A DNA stretch of 64,000 bases, taken from positions 62,001 through 126,000 of the forward strand of contig NW_006763292.1 in assembly GCF_000218685.1 (NCBI RefSeq). The letters are read 5' to 3'. The stretch comes from Serpula lacrymans var. lacrymans S7.9. Lineage: Eukaryota; Basidiomycota; Agaricomycetes; Boletales; Serpulaceae. Of the stretch, positions 29,729-41,499 are shown piece after piece. The stretch's first letter is position 1. Each line of letters begins with the position of its first letter. The notes below the pieces were generated by a model. It made no database searches. It was given only the letters and a program-made list of their open reading frames with translations, and was not told the origin of the DNA. A program made the translations under genes and the position numbers.

Positions 29729-31430
29729 CTAGTTACTTCCGCTCCCACCCGGCTGTGTCCATCCTGAAACATAATTGTCATCCAAAACCTCATCTGATGA
29801 GTAAATTACACCTGCAGCGAAGCCTTGTACTTTGTCATGAAGTCGAGGCCGGTAAGGCAGGGGATCCATGATGGCAATGAAGTCCGGGTCAGGGCGTCCA
29901 TCTCCATGTGAAACTGGCTCAGATCTCATCATCGTTTGAAGGACCTCTTGGTCTTGCAGACGGAAATGATTGAGTAGCATGGAATAGACATCCCAGGCTG
30001 TGTTCATGGTGACAAGAGGATTTCTGGTGTCTGAGAGGAAAGTTGAGGCCAGTTCATGAAATGCCAGTGGTACTAGAAAGAAAACTTCATGATTGGGGCT
30101 CACATACTTCTTGCGCACTTGCTGGAGGAAAGGAATATGTACATTGACTTGTAAATAATGATAAGCAAAAGCTATAGTAAATATTTTGAGTTGAACACGT
30201 ACCATGAAATCACTTGAGTCCCAACGTGTTGGCTGCTGAAAAATGTCGTCAGGATGACCCTGGGGAAGAATCTTGTTCTTGTTGCGTCGAGGGCATGTTG
30301 TGTTGAAGCAATCAGCAAAACAATCAAGCTCGCTCTGTAACCATGGGATGAAAATAAAGTGAAAGACAAGCCTATGCAGAAACTCAATGAACAGAAAGTA
30401 GTTACATGAGAGAAAAACACTCACCGCTCTAAGGCATCATTGGGGTTGTATAGGCCATTGTTGAGCCCTTCATCCATGAGTATCTCAAATCCAGGGGACC
30501 ACCGCTTTCGCAACTGACTCCAGAAAATCTCCGGCTTGACGTTACGGTGCAATCCTTTGAATGCGTGCTGTAATGTTCAGTCAAGACCAGGGTCATGCAT
30601 ATGACACAGGAGAGTCTGGGCATTTGCTATGCCATTGTTCTCAGTACCTGGGTCACTCTGGGTGACAAGCGGCATGCCTGAAATATGTTGCTAGTCATTG
30701 AGCAATGATAACATAAAGGGTTAGTACACAAACCACCTAATTTCTCTACAGTATCACAGTACCATGCACAGATTAATCGTGGATTATGGTTCGTCCACCA
30801 AATCTTGAGCCATAAGACCTTACCAGAGAATGGTTCCAACCCCACATGAAGGAAAAGTTGAAACCGCCTCCACTTGTCATGTTGGTCAAAGGTCCATAGG
30901 TCGTTTACTCCTGCAGTCCAAAAGTAACTACATTTCAGCCTGCAACATTTGCGTGCTGCAACCTCATTAGAATGCACTTTGTTCATGTACTCAAGGATTA
31001 GTTGGCTGTTGGTTCGGAGATCAGGTAACTTGGATCAGAGCTCTATATTATATTACTTACTGGGGAGCCATTATTCCCTCCTCATCACATAATGCACCCT
31101 TCATGTCCTGGGATCCTTGATTCAGGTATCATTTTTGCAAATGTTTGATGGCAGGTCCGACACTTTGCAAGGTGTGTGCTTGTCCTCAGGTGCTTTGAAG
31201 GCCCCACTGCATGCATTTTTTCTTGAGCATAGCGAGACTTGAAGATTCTAATGTTAGTATATCAGAGTGTGGTGAAAGCATAATATACGCACAACAGGCT
31301 GTATTTCATTGCATCAAAAGACCCCTTCAGGGACATGAGAATGTCCGGATTTGAGTACCCGGCAGTGACATATTTCTCGATCAAGGGACAAATTACATCA
31401 TCCGGAGCTATGTTTAACACACCACAACTT
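29729..31430 (-). pseudogene. Agaricomycete integrase-core (DDE) family protein
   Basis: Minus-strand exons read FWTAGVNDLWTFDQHDKW and FLHVGLEPFSG (about 30800-30920), WLKIWWTNHNPRLICAWY, then across an intron MPLVTQSDPGTENNG. Next come HRNVKPEIFWSQLRKRWSPG, across another intron HFIFIPWLQSELD, and a long C-terminal tail ending WTQPGGSGSN at 29729. This is the integrase-core family common in Agaricomycetes, with DDE-type acidic residues in TFDQHD and QSDPG. One TGA lies in the core (DPGLD-stop-TLQH). The N-terminal part to about 31430 is badly frameshifted. The family is repetitive and its host or transposon role is not settled. Confidence 0.75.
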
Positions 31431-31838
31431 AGCGTTGGATACAGCTTAAGGAATGCAAAAATGTACGCAGCCGTGTGCTACTTCCATTGAGTCCTTTGGG
31501 GTTGGGCATGAGTGAAGCAAGCTGGTAAGGAGAAAGCGACTTGCAAGCGGCTGTAAGACAGGAAGTCCGAGTCAAATGCAAAGGAGTCGCCAGTACAATT
31601 TGTAAGCTTGTTTCACTTATTGCCATCCTCATGTTCTCCTCGTGGAGGAATTGCTGTAACATGGGAATGCGGAACTCAGAGGCGGCCTCTGAGTCACTGA
31701 CAGATCACTTGAAGAACCTGGTCGTTGTATTCACAAATGGCAGCGCTGGAGTAATGTGCTTGGAGGGATGCAGCTATAAGATGAGGTCAAATAAAGCTGT
31801 GATTAGGTCAGCGTCTTTACACAATTTGCTACACTATC

Positions 31839-34459
31839 ATGGTTGACTTTACACCTGTTTCTGATTGCAAGGCCAGGCAGAAATGTGAGCACTGTTTGAC
31901 GTATTTTGACTGCAATGTCATATTTGTTTACGTCAAGGCTATGAATGGTTTGGGTAGACATTGTTGTCCCGAATGTACCGAGCACTATGACCGAAGGCGC
32001 CAGGCCGAGAATGTGGACCAACTTCCCATTGGTAGTAAGTCATATGGCCTATATGATGTCATCCGCTGATCTACCAATCACTACCGATCACTGATTGATT
32101 GGTGCTGGAGGTACATTTATAATGTATTACACTGTCCTCACACTCACTTGCCACATAGAATCAGCATATCCTGGATAGTGTTTCAGCTCTGCGGCTGCTA
32201 ACAGCTTAGCAAACACCCCCTCAAGGCTGCCTTCCCAGGCTTCCATCAGACCAGGCTCTAATACAAGGTTGTATACCCCGGTCGCTCTCTCACGCCAGGC
32301 TGTTGACAATAGCTCCGCAATGGGCTATACTGCTAACCATGCTCACCATACCCACCACCGCAATAAGATGGTTGCGGCTACTATTACACCCCAACAACAT
32401 GTCACTCTGCGAGTGGCTATCCATCGGTAAAAAGAGGAGGGAAAATTGGGCACTGTTTTGGTTGGGGTAAGTTATTGTCCGGCTGTTATTTTTACTTGAG
32501 ACTTACATTGGTTAGAATCTTGAACGCAATGTCACCCTTCCGGTCGCTTTGATGTGTTTAGAAGTGCTGCGTATTGCAATCAAAAACTTACAGTTGGAAT
32601 GGACAGAGTGGACCAATAACTATGACCTCACTCTAGATTCACTAGAAATGTATAGGTCGCCGAAGTTCTTACTCTACGACTCTTGTAAGCCTCAGTGGAA
32701 TTCAGAGCGCCTCATCCTTCACAAAGTCTTTTACCGGGTCAGCGACAAATACCCCATCCCTAAGTTTATAGCAAACTGCAAAGTCACAATCTTACTTGTG
32801 ATCACCTATGCGCAGTACGGAAAAATCTTAGTTTGCAAAGAGAATTTAAAGGGTGGGGCTGAGAGTGGTGATTGTCTGTCTGACGATTCAGACATTGGTG
32901 TGATGGAGAAGGTGAGTATCACACTTTTAGTCTTTCTCACTGTTGCTCAATATAAATAAGTTTTCCGTGCTGCAACCCATCCAAAGAAGAGGGCCAAGAA
33001 GGCTGATGAAGATACTATAAGTAACGCGGTATTGCCAAAAAGCGCACAGGTATGTACTGCTCCTGACGTACTTTTAGGACTAATGTTTGCTTTCAGCGTC
33101 AACCGGTTATTGCTTCTTCCAAAGCTGTAGCTGCAATCTCCCAGGAGCAATCACAATGTTTGGCTCAGTCATCACAGGTGGGTGGGGTTGTTGGCAGTGA
33201 CAATGACGAAGACAGAAGTGAGGATGAGGAGGACTTTTATGTACCTAATGAGGAGGAACTCAGGCGTGTTATGGAAAAGCAGTCTAATGTTTGGGTTCAG
33301 GCCAATCCTCTCTGTAAGTTTTTGTGTCTCTTTCACTTCAGGTTCTCGTATTGCTTTTTTGCAGTAAAAGATGACTTAGGGATGTACACCCTATTCCTGG
33401 TACCTACGGCTACATTGAATTTGCTCCTCAAGACGCCCTCGCCTTTCAACATCAACAATACAGACAAGCAACCACATGCAAGTCTGACAGTGGACTATAG
33501 TAGCAAGTCAATGCTTGGACCCCCCGGAAGCTTCAAAACCTGTCACCCTGTCTTGGTCGACGAGCTCTTTCCTACCCCCGCTTTCCCTATTCAGACCATC
33601 ATCTTCCTACACGGAGGAGATATTGTCGCTAAACAGTGGTACTACCGGCTTTGACCTAGCACAACAAGTGCTTCAATATCGGCTTCACCCTCGGGCAGGA
33701 AGCGGCTGGCTATCAAAGATGAGTTAGCAAAAATGCTCGTTGAAGCCAACTGCATGTATTGGGGGTGTAGTTTGATGAAAATAGTTTATCAATTCATCAG
33801 CAATTCTAACTGCAAAGAAGGTCTCACTGAGCTCCCACCTCCCACAGTACCTCGCTTGTGTATGGTCTATTCTACCATTGCCGTGCCAGTTGTGCCAAGT
33901 CTAAAAAGTGCAGTGTACCTGCTGGAGGAGCGAATTGAGGGTGACTTTGTGAAGTATATTAACAACAATAGCGCCTCACCTCGACCTGGCTTGAATAACA
34001 AGCAGAAGTTGATCGCCGAGTTTCTTTGTTTCACGCAACGTGTCCAGTACCATCTCTCACATGGTTTGGCTTTCTTGTCTGATTTTCAAGGTAGTTCTTT
34101 TTCTCATATGTCCTAATTGCACAACTTACTAAATTGTCGACTCCTTTTGCAGGTGCCGGTTTTCTGTTGACTGATTGCTAGGTGATCACAGCAAGGTAGG
34201 TTTCATTCAGAGTCATTTTGCCTACCAGCTCATTGCATGTCTTAGGAGTTATGCCACTTCTGTTGGTGAAGGCAATTGGACGGAAACTCTGTATAATTTC
34301 CCTTATCTTTACTGCTGCAACACTTACTGTGCTTACCACAACCTTGGTCCCATTGTTGAGACTCGAGGTCATTGTCCTCAGTCAGCATCTTCAAAGTCAA
34401 ACATACCGGACAAAGGTGATGATAAGAACATCCAGAGCACTTGTTGCAAGTGTTGAGTG
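31839..34459 (+). pseudogene. Alpha-type protein kinase-like protein
   Basis: The first exon begins MVDFTPVSDCKA and carries a cysteine cluster (CEHC, then CCPEC...HYDRRRQ), with a GTAAGT donor at 32035. A second exon is low-complexity with two in-frame stops. Later exons give VTLPVALMCLEVLRIAI, YPIPKFIANCKV, then the kinase-like C-part: LLEERIEGDFVKYINN, CFTQRVQYHLSHGLAFLSD with FQG, and TLYNFPYLYCCNTYCAYHN. DFVKY, DFQG and the terminal Cys pattern match basidiomycete alpha-kinase-like proteins. Stops and frameshifts near 32170, 32430, 33400 and 34180 make it a pseudogene. It lies head-to-head with the integrase-core gene. Confidence 0.65.
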
Positions 34460-34639
34460 TTGCTTTTATGTTGTTTTATTTCACTTTGTTGTAGTCTCCC
34501 ACTCATCACTCCATATATGTTTTTTGAACTTGTCTTATACTCTCTCAATGGCAATCTCTGTAACGCATCACAGTATATTGTAATTACATGGACATTAAAG
34601 TTTGATTTATGGTTAAGGTACACATTTGTTGATCAGACC

Positions 34640-36305
34640 CATCGGGATTTTGAAAAATTGTTGCCGCGATACGGCAGTTCCAAAACTTGAAGTGTAACCA
34701 TTCATCCACCATACTGGAAGGACACAATGTCCATGATATTTCTTTGAAGCCCATCCTGCCTGCTTCCCATTGAGGCCCTTCTTGTATGCATCAATGAGTC
34801 TGCATGATCATGTATAATATCTGCCAGTGGATGGTGTTGTTGAGTAATATTAAATGAATAAGGTGGAGATATAATGCTCACCGTCACATGGTGTCAAGAG
34901 GCACTGATTCCAAGGCTGCAAGGATGTTACATTCTAGATCAGCTTCCTTTGATGAAGCAGGGTATTGTTGGTAAATGTGCTTTGCAAAGCCCCAACATTG
35001 CTCAATAAAGTTGAGTTCACAGTGGAATTAAACAAGATGCGCCGGCAACAATAATTAGTGACCCCTTTTGCACACTTGAAGTCTGGACATTGAGCACGGA
35101 AATTTGACTCTGCAACAAAGCCACGCTCGCTGAGAATGATAGCCATGCCTTTGAAAAACCCAGCTTGTGGATGTCCAGGCTCAAAATAAAGTGACTGCTT
35201 TGTGCCATCAGCAAATGTTGCTCCCTCCATGTGAACCTTTGTTTTTGAGGGCTTCCCATTTGGGCTGTACACTGGTTTCCCATTATCATCTCGGACATTA
35301 ACATCAATACCCCAGTTGCTATCTGGCTTTGATGCAAACTTGGGCATGTGCCTTGCAGATAGGGCACTATTTGCTCGCTTCAGGTGAGTTTTGGCATTGT
35401 TGTAAACAAAGATATGCTCCTTGTCTGGATAGTGCTCTCCACAATATCCATTGCTTTGTTTGCCTAAGCAAGGATCTCATCATTGGTGAAATAACCTTCG
35501 CAATTCTTGTCAGCTTTGAAGACAACACACACTTGTTCTTTGCCATTAGGTGACCTCAACCAACCCTGGTCGGCAGAGACCATGTCAGCGACCATTTGAG
35601 ATGCCCCCTCACCCTTAATATGCTTTCATTCCAGGTGCCATACAGGATCACAGGCAGCTGTTCACAATCATTGATAAATCCATGTATCCAGTCTTGCAGC
35701 CTCCGTGCATAATATGGACCCTTTTCAAGGTTTTTTGCCGTCCTTGAAGATGCAGCCTGCCAGCATCTTTGTTTTTCTGATGTGGAGCCAACATATATCC
35801 ACAGAAACTGTTGCATGCCTTCCAAGCAACTACAGAAGAGTAGATCAAACTCTGGGTCTTTGTATCCTCTCCCACTATGTCTTGGTGGCCTCAATATTGT
35901 TTTGAGGTCATCTAAAGCTAAAGTAGCTTCTTTGATAGATGGTGGAGGCTCAAATACTCCAATTGATGAAACCACTGTATTATGATGCAAGACTATATGA
36001 GGTGAGCTATCAATTGGCTCTGTAGCCTGTCGCTCACCCTGAGTCATCATACTGGCATTATCTTGTACCACAGCCTCTGCACATCCATTCATTTCCCTCA
36101 TGTGATCATCACTGGCATTCATCGGCACTGTTGGAGCTGCCTCTGACCCTTGTACTATGTTCAGGTTGGCCTTAGTTGACACTTCTGGGATGGTTGGATG
36201 TGCAGGTGAGTTTGCTCTTTGGGATGTAAACAAAGCTAATTGAGTGCTGATGGCTCTGAAAAGCCTACATCTTTTCTTTTGAGGACTTGCAGGAGGTGAA
36301 ATCAT
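34640..36305 (-). pseudogene. DDE transposase (Agaricomycete DDE_1-like family), internally deleted
   Basis: The minus strand starts MISPPASPQKKRCRLF at 36305. After a variable region it reads LDDLKTILRPPRHSGRGYKD and WQAASSRTAKNLEKGPYYAR. After GTWNES it jumps straight to GEGASQMVADMVSADQGW. The region that normally holds the helix-turn-helix and first catalytic Asp is therefore gone. The next part, IFVYNNAKTHLKR, has Asn where relatives have the second catalytic Asp. MPKFASKPDSNWGIDV and KGMAIILSERGF follow, and finally DAYKKGLNGKQAGWASKKY. It could not catalyse transposition. Confidence 0.82.
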
Positions 36306-36309
36306 GGTG

Positions 36310-38595
36310 TCTGAGGGCGGTATCTATGAGTGTTATGTCAGTATGCATAGAACCTATAGTCCAATGAAATGACCACACATTTTCCTTATTTTCTTTATTG
36401 CTCTTCTTTCGGTGAAGAGCACCTTTAAAATTTGACCAACCACCAAGGTTGGTGAGCTGTTTTAGTTTACACTTTGGCATTGTGTACTTCAACACAGAAT
36501 CCTCAGCGCTCAGCAGCACAACACGTGACAATGCAATGTGGCTGAATTTTCAGTCATATTTGTCGCAAGAAATCTATCTTTTCTTACACAACATTGTTTT
36601 TCAAGATTTTGCTTGCAGCAATCTACTTCTACTTATATTTACTGCATGCAACTTTTCTCACACAGGAAAAATCTAAATAATTTGACTGGAATGAGAAGAT
36701 AGCAAATTCTCTCATTTGTCTTGAAGTGTAACTTAACACTTTTGTCACATGATGGTGTTGATTGTGGATGAGGTCTATCTTAGAAGTGGACCATACTGTT
36801 GTTCCCTGGTTTTTTGGATTTCATGGGCCAACCGGATATCACAAGATAACGCTGAAGTCACATAATGGTCACACATGCCATTTTGATGCTCGGCATAAAA
36901 TAGGTGTAAAATTTCACCAATTCACTGGTCACTCCCAGTGAAAACTGGCTCTACGGAAATCAAGTGAAATCTAGTGCACTGTTATGACTCGATTTCCGTA
37001 GAACTATGAGACTTTTTTTTGTAGAATAAATCTCAGCAAATCAAGTGAAATAGAAAATATTGGGTGACTTTCCATAAGCATTTATACAGCTGAATAGAAT
37101 AAACACGAGTAACAAACAGTGATGGCCAAGATCCAGCATCCCTATTGGGTGCTATTTGCAATGGATCATTATTTTGACCCCATGAATAAATGTCATTAAA
37201 CTGCACATTTAGAAGAGGGGTACCTACTCCCCTTCTAGACTTTACAGACTTAAATATATTATTCTTTGTCTGCATTTGGACATACATCCGAGCGGTCAAT
37301 GGTCTGACCCTATCAACCCACATTGAGAGTTTCTCAAGGCTGCTATTCAATCAAGCACAACAGCATGAATTGTGCTCTCAATGCACAGTTTCTCACTACT
37401 ACATCAGTACTGTTTTTGTGATATAAAAGCCTGAAGAAGAAGTGCTTTTTTTGCTCCAATGTATGTGATATATAGCAGCCACAAGTGCCAGTGTGGTTTG
37501 TTCAAGTGGGTTTGATGAGTTCATTGTCAGACTGTTCTTCGTCAGATTGGCTTGTAGTACTTGCTTCACTCAAGTCCATGATGACTCTGTAAGCCTATTC
37601 TCAGTGCTCAATCAGTCCTTAATTTGAATGTAGACTGCAGATATTTGACGTTAATTAGATTTATTCAATAGGCTCTTGTGGTTTATTCAAGTCAATAAAA
37701 TATCATGGGCGGTGCCTTGGCTAGTTTGGATAACATGTTTATACATTGTTTGTATTGCGGAAACCTTATGGAAAGTCACCCATTGATTGGAACAGATTAC
37801 AATAGATTTAAATAGATTGTTCCTGGACCCGCAGGATCCAGGTTTCAACTTCAATAACTTTCCAGGCCACTCTTCCTGGCCCGCTCACCGTATAGCCAGC
37901 AAAAAATGCCAAATCAGACATTCCACTTTTTTTTCCTCATCTCTTACACCACTAATCTGGGCAAACCTCTCAGAAATGGTAAAAGAGCGCTACCTCTCAC
38001 AGAGGTTTACGGAGATATTTGTAAGATAATATTTGTCAATATGTGGCCAATAATAACCAAATAGATAATATAAATGCATCCCGTACAGTAGTCCCAAGTG
38101 GTTATACAAGGCCTTCACGGAATGATTCAAGGACATTGATAGTCACAGCTGATTGGTTTGTTTTTATCAGGCAATATCCATGATGACATATTAATGTCTT
38201 GCAAATAGCTGAGCTGTGTCTTTCAGGCCTCTGTAATGATGTGCAGAGAATACCCGTACCTGTAGTTCACGGAAATGCTTTGTTAATAGTTTTCCTGACA
38301 GGACAACTCAATGTTTGAGAGGTGTCTGCTGCCCAGCTTGCTGCACCATAATATGATATATGTACCAATATCCATCACATAGTATCATGGCATTTGCAAT
38401 TCACTGTTCCATCCAAGGTTCTGATACTGATACCAAGGTAGCAAGGGTGTGATGATGACATTAAATTCTCCACTGAGATTGTACCGTACTATAGAACGTG
38501 CAATGAATGAATACATGAACAAATGTGTGGTAGACAAAACAACGTAGGAAAGCAGCTTAAACAAAAGAAACAAAGAGACTGTAACTACTGGCCCT
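36310..38595. other. Long stretch without a recognised gene
   Basis: Short frames only; none matches a family I know. An imperfect inverted repeat with arms tctacggaaatc / gatttccgtaga lies at about 36950-37005, and aaatcaagtgaaat occurs twice (about 36957 and 37037). A minus-strand fragment IMDLSEASTTSQSDEEQSD near 37550 is acidic and unassigned. Confidence 0.45.
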
Positions 38596-38871
38596 TCACC
38601 AAATCAACTGAGCATGAATCATCCTCTGCCATTCAATACTCACTGAGTTGACTGGAGGGACAAGTCTTCCTGGCTCGGCATAAATTGCCATGTCGACTTG
38701 GAGACTCTCAGTAAAGAAGCTGCAACAAGGATCAGATTACCACAAGACAGTTATCATTAAAAAACTACTCACTCTTTCACGTTATCTTCCCATTCCTCAG
38801 TGGTCCCCATCTTTGCAAACTCCCAGAACTCTTCGAGCAGCTGGTGTACATATACCCAGAACTGCTTGTCT

Positions 38872-39288
38872 TGTTATGATAACACAATTTTCGGACCTTT
38901 CCTTTAATTTTCATTCTCCGCTTTAACCTTTTACTATAGTTCACACTCCGTGCCATGCAGCACTTTCCTTTTTTGTTCTAACTCCACCTTCTCGTGCAGC
39001 GCTGCCTTTATTCTTCTTTTAGACACAAACTCTCTCACACAGTGGAGCTGGTCACACGGGCTGCGGCCTCTGACATCATCAGCCACTGCTTTTATTAACT
39101 GTACAGTATATAGGTACAAACACTCTGTATTAGTATAAATACCCCAATAGATCAAAGGAGACTCCTCAGCAAGTTCTCCTGTTGTATACCAACAAACTCT
39201 CTGTGGCTTAAGGGGTAACCACTCCCTCCTCACTACCTTTATAGTGTGTTCTTGTGTGCGCCAGAGTAACTAACTCTTGGTTGTTACA
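38872..39288 (+). mobile_element. Solo LTR, family B
   Basis: A 417-bp LTR (TGTTATGATAACACAATT to ggttgttaca) has perfect TGTCT duplications at 38867-38871 and 39289-39293. Removing it restores the minus-strand frame HVWKDKQFWVYVHQ in the surrounding gene. Confidence 0.96.
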
Positions 39289-40142
39289 TGTCTTTCCACA
39301 CATGGGGGGTGCATGTCTCTTCCGCATCTTGCTCGCTGTTTGGAGTCATCAGTTGGTGTTTGGATTGATCAGTTGTGCTGTTATGGCCACCAGCTTCTTG
39401 TTGCTCAGCGGCTGTTGTGTCTTGACTGAAGCTTTGTGAGGCAACAATCCTGCAAAACTCCACTAGCGAGGCGCGCTACACAGCACTGAGCATGTTGCAA
39501 AGGAATGCATAAGACTGACTTACCAGGAAAGCAATTCTGGCCCAGTGGGCCAGAGTAATCTCCATCACTCCTGGCGGAATAAGAGATTTTGTCAGTGTGG
39601 CAATATTATGTTTCTTTTGGATACTCATCCATAGCTAGAATAAAGTAGAAGTAGTTTATTAGCTTGTGCAATACTATCTGATGGATCCTTACCTTTGGCT
39701 TTATGTTCCCTCTTGCAGGTGTTCATAAGTCATTAATCAATGAGTTCAACTTGCTTCGGATTTTGGGATCTTGCAGGAACTCCGGATTGATCTTGAAGAC
39801 GTTTAGATTTCTCTCAAGAAATTCCTATACGAGCAGCTGAAAAAATAAGAAAAAGATTCAGGCTTGTAGACGACTATTTAGCAGTTTCTGGGTGTTAACA
39901 GTGAGTTTTTCAAACATGAAGAAAAATAAGAAACCGCTCACCCTAAAATCCACTGATTCCAATCTTTCCAGGGCTTTGACTCTATTGCTAGCTTGACAAA
40001 TTGTGTCCATGGAAAGGAGGTGGCCTTTGATGTTGAGCATCATCTTTACCGTACAGCCCAGCTTGTGAAAACTACGTTGGAATAGTCAAGGTCAAAGCTT
40101 GTTAGCCTTGTTAGACAATACATGTCATGAGTTGACATTAGT

Positions 40143-40182
40143 ACAAGGGCTGGTAGCTCAGTTGGTTAGAGCACTGCCATAT
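40143..40182 (+). repeat. tRNA 5'-half-like fragment in an intron
   Basis: The sequence gggctggtagctcagttgg followed by ttagagcactgcc matches the acceptor and D-arm half of a tRNA, with a good A-box. No B-box or T-arm follows, so it is a truncated tRNA or SINE fragment. It lies in the presumed first intron of the gene at 38596-40518. Confidence 0.55.
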
Positions 40183-40518
40183 ATCAGTCTTGCCAAAATA
40201 ATAGCACAATGTACTTACCTCTGCAAAAGCATCAAGGCTGCAGGGAGGCAGCTTGTAAGTCTTGTTCACTTCCACACCCAGCCCTTTGAGACACTTGATA
40301 CTTGTTTGATTGGACTCTTCAAACAAATAAGACCGGGGACGAGTCAAACTTGCCCATGAAATGCAAGGAGTCCTAGGCAGACTGGAAAAGATTGACTCCA
40401 CACCCCCACCCAAGGCCAGTGGGGACTGTGGAGATGTTCCACCATTCAGATTTCTTGCGAGGCTATCAACAACCTGTTGTTGCTTGAATTGAGAGAGCAA
40501 GGACATCTGAGCTGCCAT

Positions 40519-41400
40519 TCTGAAAGAAAATGGTGAGCTCTGGGTGTGATGGTGACTGGAAGGGAAGGGAAAAAAATAGGGCCCAACTCAGATGTAAGCA
40601 AACCCTTTAAGCTTTATGCCTCCGTGAACATGATGGAGCAAGGAAAAAACAATAATCCTGCAGGCCCCAAGCAATAGCTGACATGCAGAAAGATAATACT
40701 TAACAGGATCAAAAAAGTCAGATTTGTCTCTGTGAATGCTAGTTTGAGTTGTGATGATATGAGGGGTATGAAGACCGGAACAGTGAATATAATGGCTGCA
40801 AAGGCTGGCCTGGTGAATATGAGGGCTGTGACACCATTTGCGTCTGAGAATAGTCAGTCTGCAGATAGGAATTTGGCGGAGGCAATGGATTTTGATGATG
40901 GTGGTAGTGAAATGGGCCAGGGAGCGGAATTTGATTATGATGATACTGGTAGGGAGTTTAGCTGGGTTGTGGTGTGGGTGGGAAGAGCATTTGAACATTT
41001 GATGGCCTGAGCCTCAGTTGTGGATAAACTTGCTGAGTGAGAGAAAGAGGACAACTGTCATTTGAGGGCCTACTGCTACTACTTCCTTTACTTTGGCCTC
41101 TTTGGTTGGTGTGCGGTCAAAGGCGGGCATCAGTATCGGTAGAACAGCAGTTCCTTGGTTGTCAAGGAAGCTGGTGGTGCCTTCCCCCTGTGCCCCTTGA
41201 AGAGCCTTTTTTTCACGTATAAGCTTGGCGGCATTCAGTTGAACCTCTTCAGCATTGCAAACCCTAGGTGTTTTGATGCAAAGTTGTGGGGGAACTACAG
41301 AATGGATATGACTGTTATTATGAAGTGTGTAGATATTTAGAAAATATTAGTTGAACTGCTTGTGTGGTCCCGCTGTATTTTTGCCGCACAGGAACCATTT
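40519..41400. other. Unassigned stretch upstream of the hypothetical gene
   Basis: Minus-strand frames near 40730-41000 are rich in His, Pro, Tyr and Ser (QTQMVSQPSYSPGQPLQPLY), perhaps a decayed low-complexity exon. No domain is recognised. Confidence 0.4.
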
Positions 41401-41499
41401 TGACATCACTACAGTTTGCAGAACATGAGTCGTGCAAAACATTAACCGTGCAAAGGAAATTCTATAGAGAAGTCGGTATTATAGTTCAGCAATAATGGA

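Larger units (their letters stand above)
38596..40518 (-). pseudogene. Conserved hypothetical multi-exon gene, split by a solo LTR
   Basis: It starts MAAQMSLLSQFKQQQVVDSL at 40518. The first exon ends at about 40219 with a GTAAGT donor. Later exons read FHKLGCTVKMMLNIKGHL, then LLVQEFLERN-like sequence, SIQKKHNIATLTKSLIPPG with VMEITLAHWARIAF, FWVYVHQLLEEFWEFAKMG and FFTESLQVDMAIYAEPG, with a stop at 38596. I have seen similar small repetitive proteins in basidiomycetes but cannot name a function. A solo LTR-B at 38872-39288 breaks the exon with FWVYVHQ. The join after exon 1 is out of frame, and a tRNA-like piece lies in that intron. Likely non-functional. Confidence 0.55.

Noticed and set aside
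32127..32309. Minus-strand frame of 60 codons as N-terminus of the integrase-core gene
   Set aside because: The plus-strand reading of the same bases gives a Ser/Ala/Asn-rich linker in frame with the alpha-kinase-like gene, which explains it better.
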